Part shown: positions 17,697 to 26,489 of the stretch, piece after piece
Position numbering within the stretch: the stretch's first letter is position 1
Layout: each line of letters begins with the position of its first letter
From: Gammaproteobacteria bacterium
Lineage (GTDB): Bacteria > Pseudomonadota > Gammaproteobacteria > UWMA-0217
NCBI GenBank assembly: GCA_026981985.1
Contig: JALSHZ010000140.1
Location: 1-38,763 of the forward strand
DNA: 38,763 nt
Reading direction: 5' to 3'
The notes under the pieces: generated by a model
Seen by the model: only the letters and a program-made list of their open reading frames with translations
What the model was told of the DNA's origin: nothing
The model's database searches: none
Program-made: the position numbers and the translations under genes

Positions 17697-18436
17697 GTTT
17701 GCAAGGTGAAGTGGCATTGGTGACCGGCGCCAGCCGCGGTATTGGCAAGGCCATTGCGCTGGAGCTGGGCGTGCGCGGTGCTACCGTGATCGGAACCGCG
17801 ACGACCGATGGCGGTTCCGAGGCAATTTCTGCCTATCTCAGCGATGCTGGCGTGTCCGGAAGTGGCCATGTCCTTGAGGTCACCAGTGCTGACAGTGTTG
17901 CTGCGATTATCGACTACATCAAGAACGAGTATGGTGCGGTATCAGTGCTGGTGAACAATGCCGGCATTACGCGCGACAACCTGCTGATGCGCTTGAAGGA
18001 AGACGACTGGGATGCGGTGATCAACACCAATCTCAGCTCGGTTTTTCGGCTGTCCAAGGCTTGCCTACGGGGCATGATGAAACTGCGCAAGGGGCGGATC
18101 ATCAATATTTCCTCGGTTGTCGGCGCGACCGGCAATCCAGGGCAGAGTAACTATGCTGCAGCCAAGGCCGGAATTGTTGGTTTTTCCAAGTCACTGGCGC
18201 GAGAAGTGGGTTCGCGTGGCATCACGGTCAATACCGTTGCGCCCGGCTTTATCGACACTGACATGACCCGGGCGTTGCCCGACGAGCAGCGAGAAGCACT
18301 GCAGAAGGAGATCTCCCTCGGTCGTCTCGGCCAGGCCGAGGAGATTGCCAAGGCGGTCGCTTTTCTCGCCTCCGCCGACGCGGCTTACATTACTGGCGAA
18401 ACATTGCACGTCAACGGCGGCATGTACATGGCGTGA
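17693..18436 (+). CDS. fabG: 3-oxoacyl-ACP reductase FabG
   Basis: NADPH-dependent short-chain reductase for the first reduction of each fatty-acid cycle. The nucleotide-binding TGASRGIG is at about residues 12-19, NNAG near 88-91, and the catalytic Tyr154 and Lys158 lie in YAAAK. The 247-residue length and the C-terminal ITGETLHVNGGMYM are standard. The ATGA overlap with fabD implies coupled translation. Confidence 0.96.
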   Translation: MSLQGEVALVTGASRGIGKAIALELGVRGATVIGTATTDGGSEAISAYLSDAGVSGSGHVLEVTSADSVAAIIDYIKNEYGAVSVLVNNAGITRDNLLMRLKEDDWDAVINTNLSSVFRLSKACLRGMMKLRKGRIINISSVVGATGNPGQSNYAAAKAGIVGFSKSLAREVGSRGITVNTVAPGFIDTDMTRALPDEQREALQKEISLGRLGQAEEIAKAVAFLASADAAYITGETLHVNGGMYMA

Positions 18437-18476
18437 CTGTCGGCCGTGCAATGTGGCGGCTGCTACAAGTTTTCAC

Positions 18477-18482
18477 TACAAT
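18477..18482 (+). promoter_or_regulatory. Possible -10 of an acpP promoter
   Basis: TACAAT lies 130 bases before acpP, ahead of a large hairpin. No convincing -35 is found at 17 bases. Separate transcription of acpP is common in bacteria because the protein is very abundant; this assignment is an inference. Confidence 0.3.
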
Positions 18483-18500
18483 AGCCCGATATTTTTCAAA

Positions 18501-18572
18501 GCAGTGTCATGAACTAAGTGCATACCCGGGGGAATATCCCGCTGCTAATGTGCATTTAGTTCAGGGCACTGC
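18501..18572 (+). promoter_or_regulatory. Large hairpin in the acpP leader
   Basis: Stem 1 is GCAGTG (18501-18506) with CACTGC (18567-18572). A 4x4 internal loop follows. Stem 2 is GAACTAAGTGCA (18511-18522) with TGCATTTAGTTC (18551-18562), including one G-U pair. The apical region contains a further short stem, CGGGG with TCCCG. There is no T-tract after it. It ends 39 bases before the acpP start. Confidence 0.6.
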
Positions 18573-18611
18573 CATGCACCACAACCATTCTTGGATAAAC
18601 AGGAACTGAAT

Positions 18612-18851
18612 ATGAGCAACATCGAAGAACGCGTAAGAAAGATTGTCGTTGAGCAGCTGGGTGTGAAAGAGGAAGACGCAACACTGTCTGCTTCATTCGT
18701 CGATGATCTTGGCGCAGATTCTCTGGACACCGTGGAACTGGTCATGGCACTCGAAGAGGAGTTCGAAACAGAAATTCCTGACGAGGAAGCTGAGAAGATC
18801 ACCACTGTCCAGCAGGCGGTGGACTACGTTCTGGCGCATCAGAACGGCTGA
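18612..18851 (+). CDS. acpP: Acyl carrier protein AcpP
   Basis: Carries acyl chains on a phosphopantetheine attached to Ser37 in the GADSLD motif. Starting at ATG 18612 gives 79 residues beginning [10 protein letters not shown], almost the same as E. coli ACP; an AGGAACTG ribosome site precedes it. An earlier in-frame start at 18591 would add seven unusual residues. The protein is acidic and helical with the usual [15 protein letters not shown] recognition helix. It is flanked on both sides by structured non-coding gaps. Confidence 0.97.
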   Translation: MSNIEERVRKIVVEQLGVKEEDATLSASFVDDLGADSLDTVELVMALEEEFETEIPDEEAEKITTVQQAVDYVLAHQNG

Positions 18852-18857
18852 TACCCA

Positions 18858-18885
18858 GCAAGGCCCGGCCTTCGCTGGGCCTTGC
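18858..18885 (+). terminator. Hairpin after acpP
   Basis: GCAAGGCCC (18858-18866) pairs with GGGCCTTGC (18877-18885). An alternative stem, CCCAGC with GCTGGG, overlaps it. No T-tract follows, so it may act as a 3' stabiliser or partial terminator that raises acpP over fabF. Confidence 0.5.
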
Positions 18886-19114
18886 ATTATGGGGAGTTCG
18901 ACTGGTTCCCCTATAACGGAAGCGATCGATGAGAGCTGGTGCTCTGGTCGCTTCTGCATGATGTGATCAGGCAATGGCTTGCAGCGGCATTGCAAAATGT
19001 CGGTCAGCCGAGACCCGCTTGCCCAATCCCATTGTGAATACCGTAGCCACCCCTCCTTGACTGGCCGCCCCGACGGCGGAAATTCCGTATTCATCAATCG
19101 AACAGGTCCGGATC
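18886..19114 (+). other. Structured gap between acpP and fabF
   Basis: No gene is evident. Potential stems are GGGGA (18891-18895) with TCCCC (18907-18911), and AAGCGA (18920-18925) with TCGCTT (18948-18953) enclosing GAGAGC/GCTCT. The acpP-fabF gap is longer than is usual in this cluster. A small RNA or regulatory leader is possible but not shown. Confidence 0.35.
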
Positions 19115-20347
19115 GTGAGCAAGAGACGCGTAGTAGTAACAGGCATGGGTATCGTATCGCCGGTGGGGTCCAGCGTGGAAACCGCCTGGGAGAATATCCG
19201 TGCGGGGAAAAGCGGCATCAGCACGATCACGAACTACGATGTCTCCGAGTTCCCGGTGAAGTTTGCCGGACTGGTAACAGACTTCGACGCCAGCGACTAC
19301 ATCAAGCCGAAAGACCAGAAGAAGATGGATGTGTTCATCCACTATGGTATTGGCGCAGGCCTGGATGCCATCAAGGATGCCGGGCTGGAGATCAGTGATG
19401 AAAACGCAGAGCGTATCGGCGTCGCTGTCGGCTCAGGAATCGGTGGCATTGGCCTGATCGAGAAGAATCACGCGGCCATGTTGCAGGGTGGTCCGCGCAA
19501 GATCTCACCCTTTTTCGTGCCAGCGTCGATCTGCAACATGATTTCCGGCAACCTGTCGATTCTGACCGGCGCCAAAGGCCCGAATATCGCCATTGTGACA
19601 GCCTGTACCACCGGCACCCACAATATCGGTGAGGCTGCACGGATGATCGCCTATGGTGATGCCGACGTGATGATTGCGGGTGGCGCGGAAATGGCGTCTA
19701 CGCCGCTGGGGCTGGCCGGTTTCGCAGCGGCTCGGGCGTTGTCGACCCGCAACGATGCCCCGGAAAAGGCCAGCCGACCCTGGGACAAGGATCGCGATGG
19801 TTTCGTGCTTGGCGACGGTGCAGGCGTGGTGATTCTCGAAGAATACGAAATGGCCAGGGCGCGTGGCGCGCGTATCTACTGCGAGCTGGCTGGTTTCGGC
19901 ATGAGTGGCGATGCTTATCACATGACCCAGCCGGGTGGCGGCGGTGCCTCGCGCTGCATGAATGCGGCGTTGCGGGATGCGGGGCTGAACGCCGATGAGG
20001 TGCAGTATGTCAATGCGCATGGTACCTCGACACCGGTCGGTGATGTCGCCGAAACCAAAGCCATTCGCGACACATTTGGCGCTGCTGCCGACAAGCTGAT
20101 GGTCAGCTCCACCAAGTCGATGACCGGGCACTTGCTGGGCGCCGCCGGCGGTATCGAGGCGATTTTCTCGATTCTGGCATTGCGTGACCAGACCGTGCCG
20201 CCGACTATCAATCTCGACAACCCCGACCCCGAATGCGATCTCGACTATGTACCGAACGTGGCGCGTGAAGCAAAACTGAACGCGGTGATGTCGAACTCCT
20301 TTGGCTTTGGTGGCACCAATGGCACGCTGCTGTTCAAAACTGTCTGA
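19115..20347 (+). CDS. fabF: 3-oxoacyl-ACP synthase II FabF
   Basis: Condensing enzyme that elongates acyl-ACP with malonyl-ACP. The catalytic Cys164 is in VTACTTG; the two histidines are in [11 protein letters not shown] and [13 protein letters not shown] (near residues 304 and 341). The length of 410 is standard. The start is GTG (19115), preceded by AGGT; the protein then begins [12 protein letters not shown] as in the family. pabC begins 38 bases downstream. Confidence 0.96.
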   Translation: MSKRRVVVTGMGIVSPVGSSVETAWENIRAGKSGISTITNYDVSEFPVKFAGLVTDFDASDYIKPKDQKKMDVFIHYGIGAGLDAIKDAGLEISDENAERIGVAVGSGIGGIGLIEKNHAAMLQGGPRKISPFFVPASICNMISGNLSILTGAKGPNIAIVTACTTGTHNIGEAARMIAYGDADVMIAGGAEMASTPLGLAGFAAARALSTRNDAPEKASRPWDKDRDGFVLGDGAGVVILEEYEMARARGARIYCELAGFGMSGDAYHMTQPGGGGASRCMNAALRDAGLNADEVQYVNAHGTSTPVGDVAETKAIRDTFGAAADKLMVSSTKSMTGHLLGAAGGIEAIFSILALRDQTVPPTINLDNPDPECDLDYVPNVAREAKLNAVMSNSFGFGGTNGTLLFKTV

Positions 20348-20384
20348 ACAGCTGCTGGTATCACTGCGACACTGACTGCCGCCT

Positions 20385-21218
20385 ATGAACCGGTCGTCTA
20401 TCGCTGCAATGGTTAATGGAGAACCGGCAGCGACAATCTCGCTTGCCGATCGTGGCTTGCAGTATGGCGATGGTCTGTTCGAGACGATCAGAGTGGTGGC
20501 TGACCAGCGCCAGTTCTGGGATCTCCATATCGACCGGCTGCGTCGCGGCTGCGATGCGCTGAACATCCCGATGCCTGCGCCCGAGCTGCTCGACGAGGAG
20601 TCGCGGCGGCTGCTGGCGTCGGGTGACTACCGTGATGTCGTGCTGAAGCTGATCGTTACCCGCGGCAGTGGTGGCAGAGGCTATGCTCCCGCCGATGAAC
20701 CATCCCCAACCCGTATTTTTTCCGTTCACCCCTTGCCTGACTATCCGGATCACTGGTATCGCTTGGGTGTGGCGGCAAGGTTCTGCACAACCCGGCTGGC
20801 ACCTCAGCCCCGGTTGGCGGGTATCAAGCATCTTAACCGGCTGGAGCAAGTGCTGGCGCGCCAGGAGTGGCAGGGTGAGGTTGCCGAAGGCATCATGCTG
20901 GATGACCAGGGAGATGTGATCGAGGGGGTAATGAGCAATATTTTTGCCCTCATCGATGGTGTGCTGCGCACCCCCCCGCTGGATCGTTGTGGCGTCGCTG
21001 GTGTCATGCGGCAGCGGATTTTGGGCCTCGATGGGCAATTGACGCACACACTGGAAATAAAACCGATGACGAAAGCGGAACTGCTGACAGCAGAAGCTGT
21101 CTTTGTTACCAATTCGGTCATTGGTGTCTGGCAGCTGTGCTGTCTGGATGATCGGCATTGGCAGCCACACCCCCTCGCGGTGCAGCTGAGGAACTTGTCA
21201 GGATGGCGTCATGATTAA
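20385..21218 (+). CDS. pabC: Aminodeoxychorismate lyase PabC
   Basis: PLP-dependent fold-type IV enzyme that releases 4-aminobenzoate from aminodeoxychorismate for folate synthesis. The DRGLQYGDGLFETIRV motif is near residues 22-37, and the PLP lysine is in GIKHLNRLEQVLA. The C-terminal half has EGVMSNIFALIDG and FVTNSVIGVWQL. The length of 277 is normal. The 3' end overlaps mltG by eight bases. Confidence 0.94.
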   Translation: MNRSSIAAMVNGEPAATISLADRGLQYGDGLFETIRVVADQRQFWDLHIDRLRRGCDALNIPMPAPELLDEESRRLLASGDYRDVVLKLIVTRGSGGRGYAPADEPSPTRIFSVHPLPDYPDHWYRLGVAARFCTTRLAPQPRLAGIKHLNRLEQVLARQEWQGEVAEGIMLDDQGDVIEGVMSNIFALIDGVLRTPPLDRCGVAGVMRQRILGLDGQLTHTLEIKPMTKAELLTAEAVFVTNSVIGVWQLCCLDDRHWQPHPLAVQLRNLSGWRHD

Positions 21219-22251
21219 ATCCGCATTCAAAGCGCTATTGGTCGCCGTACTGGTGGTGGCTTTTGCCGCTATCGGGCTGGGCTGGTTCGTCTGGCAGGAA
21301 ATGCAGCAGCCGTTGGATATCCCTGAAGAAGGTTTGGTCTACGAGATTCCACAAGGCGCGTCGGTGCGCTCGGTTGCCCGCGACATGAAGCAGAAATCGC
21401 TGCTGCCGAACCCTTGGTATTTCGAGCTGTGGGCGCGCTGGGTGGAGCCGGGCTCGGTGATCAAGACGGGTGAATACTTCATCGCATCGGGCGCAACGAT
21501 CTCTGATGTGTTGCGCGAGTTCCGCCACGGTGTACCGGTGCAGCACAAGCTCACGATTGTCGAAGGTTCGCGTTTTACCGATGTGGTCACGAAGCTCGAA
21601 CAGGCGATTGAAGCGGGGTTGATGAAAAGAATCATTGAGCCGGGGCACTATGCAGAAGCATTTACTGCGATGACCGGCGAGAAATCACCCGAAGGCTGGG
21701 TCTTTCCCGATACCTATCACTTCCCCAAAGGGCAGACTGACAAGGGCTTCCTCAAGCAGGCGTATCGGCGCATGAAGGAGACGCTGATGCGGGCCTGGGA
21801 GCAGCGTCAGCCGGATCTGCCATTGAAGTCGCCCTATGAAGCGCTGATTCTGGCGTCGATCATCGAGAAGGAGACGGGGGCTGCCGCGGAGCGGCCAATG
21901 ATTGGCGGGGTCTTCACCAATCGCCTCAAGAAAAACATGAAGCTACAAACCGACCCGACGGTCATCTATGGCATGGGTGATAGCTACAAGGGCAATATTC
22001 GCAAGAAAGACCTGCGCAGCGACAACCCGTTCAATACCTATACCCGCAAGGGCCTGCCACCAACGCCCATTGCCATGCCGGGTGAGGCGGCGATCATGGC
22101 TGCCGTGAATCCGGCCGCAACGGATGCACTGTTCTTCGTCGCGCGCGGCAAGGGTCGTCACTATTTTTCGACGACCTACAAGGAGCACAAGCAGGCTGTC
22201 ATCAAGTATCTGCTTGGCGGCAACGCCAAGCGCTACCGGGGAGACGATTGA
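21211..22251 (+). CDS. mltG: Endolytic murein transglycosylase MltG (YceG)
   Basis: Inner-membrane lytic transglycosylase that cuts nascent glycan strands and sets their length. One N-terminal helix (about 7-28) anchors a periplasmic LysM-like part and the YceG catalytic domain. The likely catalytic Glu219 lies in ASIIEKETG, equivalent to E. coli Glu218. TDPTVIYGMGDSYKGNIRKKDL and GLPPTPIAMPG are family signatures. Its stop overlaps the tmk start by one base. Confidence 0.95.
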   Translation: MIKSAFKALLVAVLVVAFAAIGLGWFVWQEMQQPLDIPEEGLVYEIPQGASVRSVARDMKQKSLLPNPWYFELWARWVEPGSVIKTGEYFIASGATISDVLREFRHGVPVQHKLTIVEGSRFTDVVTKLEQAIEAGLMKRIIEPGHYAEAFTAMTGEKSPEGWVFPDTYHFPKGQTDKGFLKQAYRRMKETLMRAWEQRQPDLPLKSPYEALILASIIEKETGAAAERPMIGGVFTNRLKKNMKLQTDPTVIYGMGDSYKGNIRKKDLRSDNPFNTYTRKGLPPTPIAMPGEAAIMAAVNPAATDALFFVARGKGRHYFSTTYKEHKQAVIKYLLGGNAKRYRGDD

Positions 22252-22877
22252 TGGCTGAGCGTGGGCGCTTCATCAGCTTTGAAGGCGGCGAGGGCGTTGG
22301 CAAGACGACGCAGATCGGTCGGCTGGCCGATTTTTTGCGGCAGCGTGGCATCGAGGTGGTGGTGACCCGAGAGCCGGGTGGCACGCCTGTGGGTGAAGCC
22401 ATTCGCGACGTGCTGCTCGACAAGGCATTGCCAGCGATGCACGCCGACACCGAGTTGATGCTGATGTATGGTGCGCGTGCCGAGCATGTTCATAAGCTCA
22501 TCCGTCCGGCGCTGGAGCGAGGGCAGTGGGTGCTGTCGGATCGTTTTGCCGATGCCAGTCATGTCTATCAGGGAGCAGGTCGTGGGCTCGACCCGGCGCG
22601 TATCGATGCGCTCGACGCATGGGTATTGCAGGGTTTTGCACCCGATCGCACCATTTTGTTCGACATGCCGGTCGCGCAGGGCATGGCCCGCGTGCGCTCG
22701 CGCGGCGACACCGATCGTTTCGAGGAAGAGAAGCAGGCGTTTTTCGAACGCATTCGGCAAGGTTATCTACGCCGTGCGGCGCAGTTTGCCGAGCGTTTCG
22801 TCGTCGTTGACGCAGCACGAGAAATGGATGAAGTCACTGCCACCCTGATCGAGACAGTGAAGCCATGGCTGAACTGA
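22251..22877 (+). CDS. tmk: Thymidylate kinase
   Basis: Phosphorylates dTMP to dTDP for DNA synthesis. The P-loop is EGGEGVGKTT at residues 11-20; the nucleoside-binding DRFADASHVYQGAGRG and the lid-region RGDTDRFEEE are visible. I chose ATG 22251 (208 residues); the frame also has a TTG one codon earlier. The 3' end overlaps holB by 13 bases. Confidence 0.95.
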   Translation: MAERGRFISFEGGEGVGKTTQIGRLADFLRQRGIEVVVTREPGGTPVGEAIRDVLLDKALPAMHADTELMLMYGARAEHVHKLIRPALERGQWVLSDRFADASHVYQGAGRGLDPARIDALDAWVLQGFAPDRTILFDMPVAQGMARVRSRGDTDRFEEEKQAFFERIRQGYLRRAAQFAERFVVVDAAREMDEVTATLIETVKPWLN

Positions 22878-23851
22878 CACCCTGGCCCTGGCAGCAGGCG
22901 CAGTGGCAGCGCCTGCAACAGCAGCGTCGTGATGACCTGCTGCCGCATGCGTTGTTGCTATACGGTCAGCCGGGCCTGGGGCTGGATCACTTTGCCCATT
23001 GCCTGCTGCAATCTTTGGCCTGTGAAACACCTGCGGCCGATGGCGTCGCCTGTGGCAGCTGTGCTGCCTGCCGTCAGTTTTCGCAAGGGGTGTACCCCGA
23101 TTATCGCTGCGTCATGCCCGAGGATGGCAAGTCAGCAATACTGGTGGATCAGATTCGGGAACTCAATGAGTTCGTCGCCCTGACGCAGAGCAGCGCTGGT
23201 CGCAAGCTGGTGCTGTTGACGCCAGCCGACCGCATGAACGTCAATGCGGCCAACAGCCTGTTGAAAACGTTGGAAGAGCCGTCGGGTGATACCGTGATCG
23301 TACTCGTCGCGCATTCGCTGAGTCGCTTGCCAGCGACAATCAGAAGCCGTTGCCAGCTGGTCAAGTTTGGCAAGCCAGCCAAGCCGCTTGCGCGTCAATG
23401 GCTGGAGCAGCGTGGTTGCAGCCGCATCGACCACCTGCTGCACCTCGCCAATGGGGCGCCTTGTCTGGCTGCAAAAATGAACGATGAGACGCTGCTGGCC
23501 GCCTACGAGAACACGGTAACGGCATTGCTGGAAGGGCTGGAGTCGCGGCGCACCATGCCCGAGTTGCGCAAGACGGTGGCGGCTGCCGACATTGGTCAGG
23601 TTGTTCTCTGGATACAGAGTGTGCTGCGTGACCTGCAACGGGCGTTTCATGCGTTGCCGGATGCCTGTTTTGAGAACTCCGACCACATTCCCGTATTGCG
23701 CCGCTTGTCAGGGTTGTTAGACTTTGGGTCAGTTTTCGAGGTGAGCGACCGATTCATGGCGATTGTGTCCAGGGTCGACCATCCTTTGAATGCCGAGCTG
23801 TTTGTGGACGATGTGCTTCAGACATGGATGCGATTGGGAGCCCGCGATTGA
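22865..23851 (+). CDS. holB: DNA polymerase III subunit delta' HolB
   Basis: Stator subunit of the clamp loader that places the beta clamp on DNA. The P-loop position reads YGQPGLGLDHF, without the normal GKT/GKS, as expected for delta', which does not bind ATP. The zinc cysteines Cys53, Cys63, Cys66 and Cys69 are present. The motif NAANSLLKTLEEPSGDTV is typical. It is 328 residues long and is followed by pilZ after 44 bases. Confidence 0.93.
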   Translation: MAELTPWPWQQAQWQRLQQQRRDDLLPHALLLYGQPGLGLDHFAHCLLQSLACETPAADGVACGSCAACRQFSQGVYPDYRCVMPEDGKSAILVDQIRELNEFVALTQSSAGRKLVLLTPADRMNVNAANSLLKTLEEPSGDTVIVLVAHSLSRLPATIRSRCQLVKFGKPAKPLARQWLEQRGCSRIDHLLHLANGAPCLAAKMNDETLLAAYENTVTALLEGLESRRTMPELRKTVAAADIGQVVLWIQSVLRDLQRAFHALPDACFENSDHIPVLRRLSGLLDFGSVFEVSDRFMAIVSRVDHPLNAELFVDDVLQTWMRLGARD

Positions 23852-23895
23852 CAGTGTTCGCTCCCCGATAAGTACAACCGGGAAATCAACGAAAA

Positions 23896-24237
23896 ATGGC
23901 TGACGGTCACCCCATTCTCTCTCTTTCCATCAAGGAAAAGAACTCGCTCTATGCGGCCTATATTCCGTTCATCAAGAACGGTGGACTGTTTATTCCCACT
24001 GGAAAACCCTACCAGCTGGGCGACGAGGTATTTATCCTGCTGCATCTGATGGACGAACCCGAACGCATCCCGGTTGCGGGCAAAGTGGTCTGGGTGACGC
24101 CGCGGGGTGCATCCGGGCGCCGCACGCCGGGTATCGGTGTGCAGTTCAATGCTGATGACAAGGGCGGTACGCGGCAGAAGATCGAAGATCTGCTCGGCGG
24201 CTCACTGAATACCGAAAAGCCGACGCATACGATGTAG
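23896..24237 (+). CDS. pilZ: Type IV pilus-type PilZ domain protein
   Basis: A 113-residue PilZ-fold protein, in the position after holB that pilZ takes in Pseudomonas and relatives. Its homologues are needed for type IV pilus assembly. It lacks the RxxxR and D/NxSxxG motifs used for c-di-GMP binding: the second site reads IKNGGLFIPT. It is therefore probably the pilus-biogenesis type. The 3' end overlaps the converging transferase gene by 36 bases. Confidence 0.9.
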   Translation: MADGHPILSLSIKEKNSLYAAYIPFIKNGGLFIPTGKPYQLGDEVFILLHLMDEPERIPVAGKVVWVTPRGASGRRTPGIGVQFNADDKGGTRQKIEDLLGGSLNTEKPTHTM

Positions 24238-24849
24238 CGCCGGACGATCCAGCAAATCGAGGTCTTCCGGGCGGTCGATGTCATCGAGGGCCGGGAGCAG
24301 GCAGCAGCCTGCCCCGGCCCTTTTCATTTGTCGCAGCGTTTGCTCCAGCACGTCATTCGTACCCCAAGCGACCCCATCTAGACTGCGTGCTGGCAGCGGT
24401 CGGTTGGCGCCAAGCAGCACGAAGCCGCCGTCGCTGGCCGGCCCGATCACGACTTCCTTTTGCTGTAAGGCAGCATGAGCCTGGCGCAGGTAGTCCGCTG
24501 TGATGAAGGGGCAATCTGCACCGATCAGCAACACCGGTTCTTTGTGCCGGGACGCCATATGGTGAATGGCTTGGTGCATGCGTTGCCCGAGGTTGTTGCC
24601 ACGCTGGACTTGCAGCGCAATTCGCCACCGTCCGGCGAGTGTTCTCAGATAGCGTGAGTCCTTGCTTGGCGTCCACAAAGTGATGCTGGCGTGATCCAGT
24701 TGGGCGCATTGCATCAGGCAGAATTCCAGAAGCTGGCGGTGCAGCGCGACGCTTTGGGCGGGCGTGAGTCTGGGCTGCATGCGTGTTTTTACTCGCCCAT
24801 GCACTGGTGGTTTGGCGAAGACGAGTAGCTGGAACTGCGGGCTAGTCAC
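24202..24849 (-). CDS. TIGR04282-type transferase (DUF2064, rSAM/selenodomain-associated transferase 1)
   Basis: A 215-residue nucleotidyl/glycosyltransferase-like protein. The N-terminus FAKPPVHGRVKTRM and the middle LIGADCPFITADYL are characteristic of the DUF2064 family, which has the GT-A type nucleotide-sugar fold of MobA/CofC-like enzymes. SDGGFVLLGANRPLP follows. I start it at GTG 24849, which overlaps the stop of the upstream gene by eight bases (GTGACTAG). The frame extends further upstream, but that part is the shadow of the neighbour. Last gene of the three-gene operon; substrate unknown. Confidence 0.85.
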   Translation of the reverse strand: MTSPQFQLLVFAKPPVHGRVKTRMQPRLTPAQSVALHRQLLEFCLMQCAQLDHASITLWTPSKDSRYLRTLAGRWRIALQVQRGNNLGQRMHQAIHHMASRHKEPVLLIGADCPFITADYLRQAHAALQQKEVVIGPASDGGFVLLGANRPLPARSLDGVAWGTNDVLEQTLRQMKRAGAGCCLLPALDDIDRPEDLDLLDRPALHRMRRLFGIQ

Positions 24850-25519
24850 GGTAGTAGCGCCGGTGCAGTTTCTCTGGCGGCGTGTCGAAGAAATAGGCCA
24901 GTCGCAGCTGCCACATTCGCAGCATGCTGCGCAGAATGCCGTGCTGCTCCCAGTAGCGCATGGCAATGGTCACCGGGGTGCGGATGCAGGCGGGCTTGTC
25001 TAGCGATTTGAGTTGTCGACTCAGGGCAATGTCTTCCATCAGGGCGATGTCGGGATAGCCGCCAACCTGCTCGAACAGCTGGCGCTGCACAAAGATGGCC
25101 TGATCGCCGGTGGCGATGCCGGTGATGCAGCTGCGCCAGTTCATGAGCGTCGTGATAACGCGGAACACCAGACGCTGACGATCAGGCTGCACGTCGAATC
25201 GGCCCCAGCTGGTTTCGTGACCTGTCGCCACCTCACGTAGTTGCGCCAAGGCCCTGGCGTCGATGCGTGTGTCGGCGTGCAGAAACAGCAGGGTATCACC
25301 CTGGGCCGCAGCAGCCCCGGTGTTCATTTGTCGCGCCCGGCCCCGCGTTGATGACAGCAGGCGGTCGGCCAGTGGCTCGGCGATGCCCAATGTGTTGTCG
25401 CTGGAGCCGCCATCGACAACAATGATTTCCGCCAGCCCTCCCCGCAACGGCTGCAATGGCGCGAGCGTATCGGCAAGCCCATGGGCTTCGTTCAGCGTGG
25501 GGACGATGATCGAGATCAT
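24842..25519 (-). CDS. TIGR04283-type glycosyltransferase 2 (rSAM/selenodomain-associated transferase 2)
   Basis: A 225-residue GT2-family enzyme. IIVPTLNEA at the N-terminus, VVDGGSSDNT and the DxD-like FLHADTRI are the nucleotide-sugar binding parts; GRARQMNTGA and ALMEDIALSRQLK are family motifs. The C-terminus FDTPPEKLHRRYYRD is typical of TIGR04283. ATG 25519 is the first start that gives the family N-terminus. It lies 13 bases after the radical SAM gene and overlaps the next transferase. Sugar donor and acceptor are not known. Confidence 0.87.
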   Translation of the reverse strand: MISIIVPTLNEAHGLADTLAPLQPLRGGLAEIIVVDGGSSDNTLGIAEPLADRLLSSTRGRARQMNTGAAAAQGDTLLFLHADTRIDARALAQLREVATGHETSWGRFDVQPDRQRLVFRVITTLMNWRSCITGIATGDQAIFVQRQLFEQVGGYPDIALMEDIALSRQLKSLDKPACIRTPVTIAMRYWEQHGILRSMLRMWQLRLAYFFDTPPEKLHRRYYRD

Positions 25520-25532
25520 CGTATGCTCAGCG

Positions 25533-26489
25533 CTATAGCGCACCACCGCAACTGCTACCCTGGCCAGCGGTACAGCCATAGCAATGGTCGGCAATATAGA
25601 TCGGCAGGCCATCGAGATCCTGGTGCAGTAGGTCACGCAAATGCAGCTGGCGGTTTTGCTGCCGGATGCCTTGCTGCAACATCTGGTTGAAGTCACAGTC
25701 GTAGAGGTAGCCGCGGTAATCGACGCTCACCAGACTGCGGCACATCACCCCGCCCACATTGTCAGGCTGGAAGGTTTGCTTGAGCAGCACCATGTAGTCG
25801 TCGAACTCGCCTTTGGATACCAGCGTGCTGCCAAACCGGGCAATGGGCATGTTGGTGATGCTGAAGAGCTGGTTGAAGGTGATGCCGTAACGGCTGTGGA
25901 GATTCTGCTTGTAGTCTTTTTCCAGCCGTTGTTGTGACGGCGGCAGGAAAGGCCCGTTCGGGTTGTAGACGAGGTTCAGCATCAAGCCGCTGCCGTCCTT
26001 GCCGTAGCCCAATGCATTGAGCTGGCGCAGACCCTCGATGCTGTTGTTGAAAACCCCCTGGCCGCGTTGGCCATCGACGTTTTCTTCGAGGTAACAGGGC
26101 AGCGAGGCAACGACCTCCACCTGGTGCGCCGCCAGGAACTCGGCTAGGTCTTCCTGCGCCGGTTCGTTCAGAATCGTCAGGTTGCAGCGATCGATGACAT
26201 GCAGTCCAGCGCTACGGGCGTCGCTGACCAGCTGGCGAAAGCCGGGGTTCAGTTCGGGAGCGCCACCGGTCAGATCCAGCGTGTCGATCTTGCGTTCACG
26301 CGCAACCTGCAACACGAGCTTGAGCGTTTCATCGTCCATCTGCTCGGTGCGTGTTGGTCCGGCGTTGACATGGCAATGCAGACAACGCTGATTGCAGGTA
26401 TAGCCCAGATTTACCTGGAGCGTGGTGATGCCGCTGCGGGAAATGGGCGGGAAATCGGTTTGCTCCAGAAGTGGAAGCATATCGTACAT
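25533..26489 (-). CDS. arsS: Radical SAM/Cys-rich protein (ArsS-like)
   Basis: Radical SAM enzyme with the cluster motif CNQRCLHC (Cys32, Cys36, Cys39), LTGGAPELNP near residue 75, and a Cys-rich C-terminal domain containing GGVMCRSLVSVDYRG, YDCDFNQML and the ending HCYGCTAGQGSSCGG (Cys303, 306, 314). This matches the family named for arsenosugar synthesis (ArsS), also described as the radical SAM/Cys-rich type linked with the two transferases downstream. No arsM or other arsenic gene is visible here, so the arsenic role is by family name only. Length 318. It heads the operon. Confidence 0.85.
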   Translation of the reverse strand: MYDMLPLLEQTDFPPISRSGITTLQVNLGYTCNQRCLHCHVNAGPTRTEQMDDETLKLVLQVARERKIDTLDLTGGAPELNPGFRQLVSDARSAGLHVIDRCNLTILNEPAQEDLAEFLAAHQVEVVASLPCYLEENVDGQRGQGVFNNSIEGLRQLNALGYGKDGSGLMLNLVYNPNGPFLPPSQQRLEKDYKQNLHSRYGITFNQLFSITNMPIARFGSTLVSKGEFDDYMVLLKQTFQPDNVGGVMCRSLVSVDYRGYLYDCDFNQMLQQGIRQQNRQLHLRDLLHQDLDGLPIYIADHCYGCTAGQGSSCGGAL

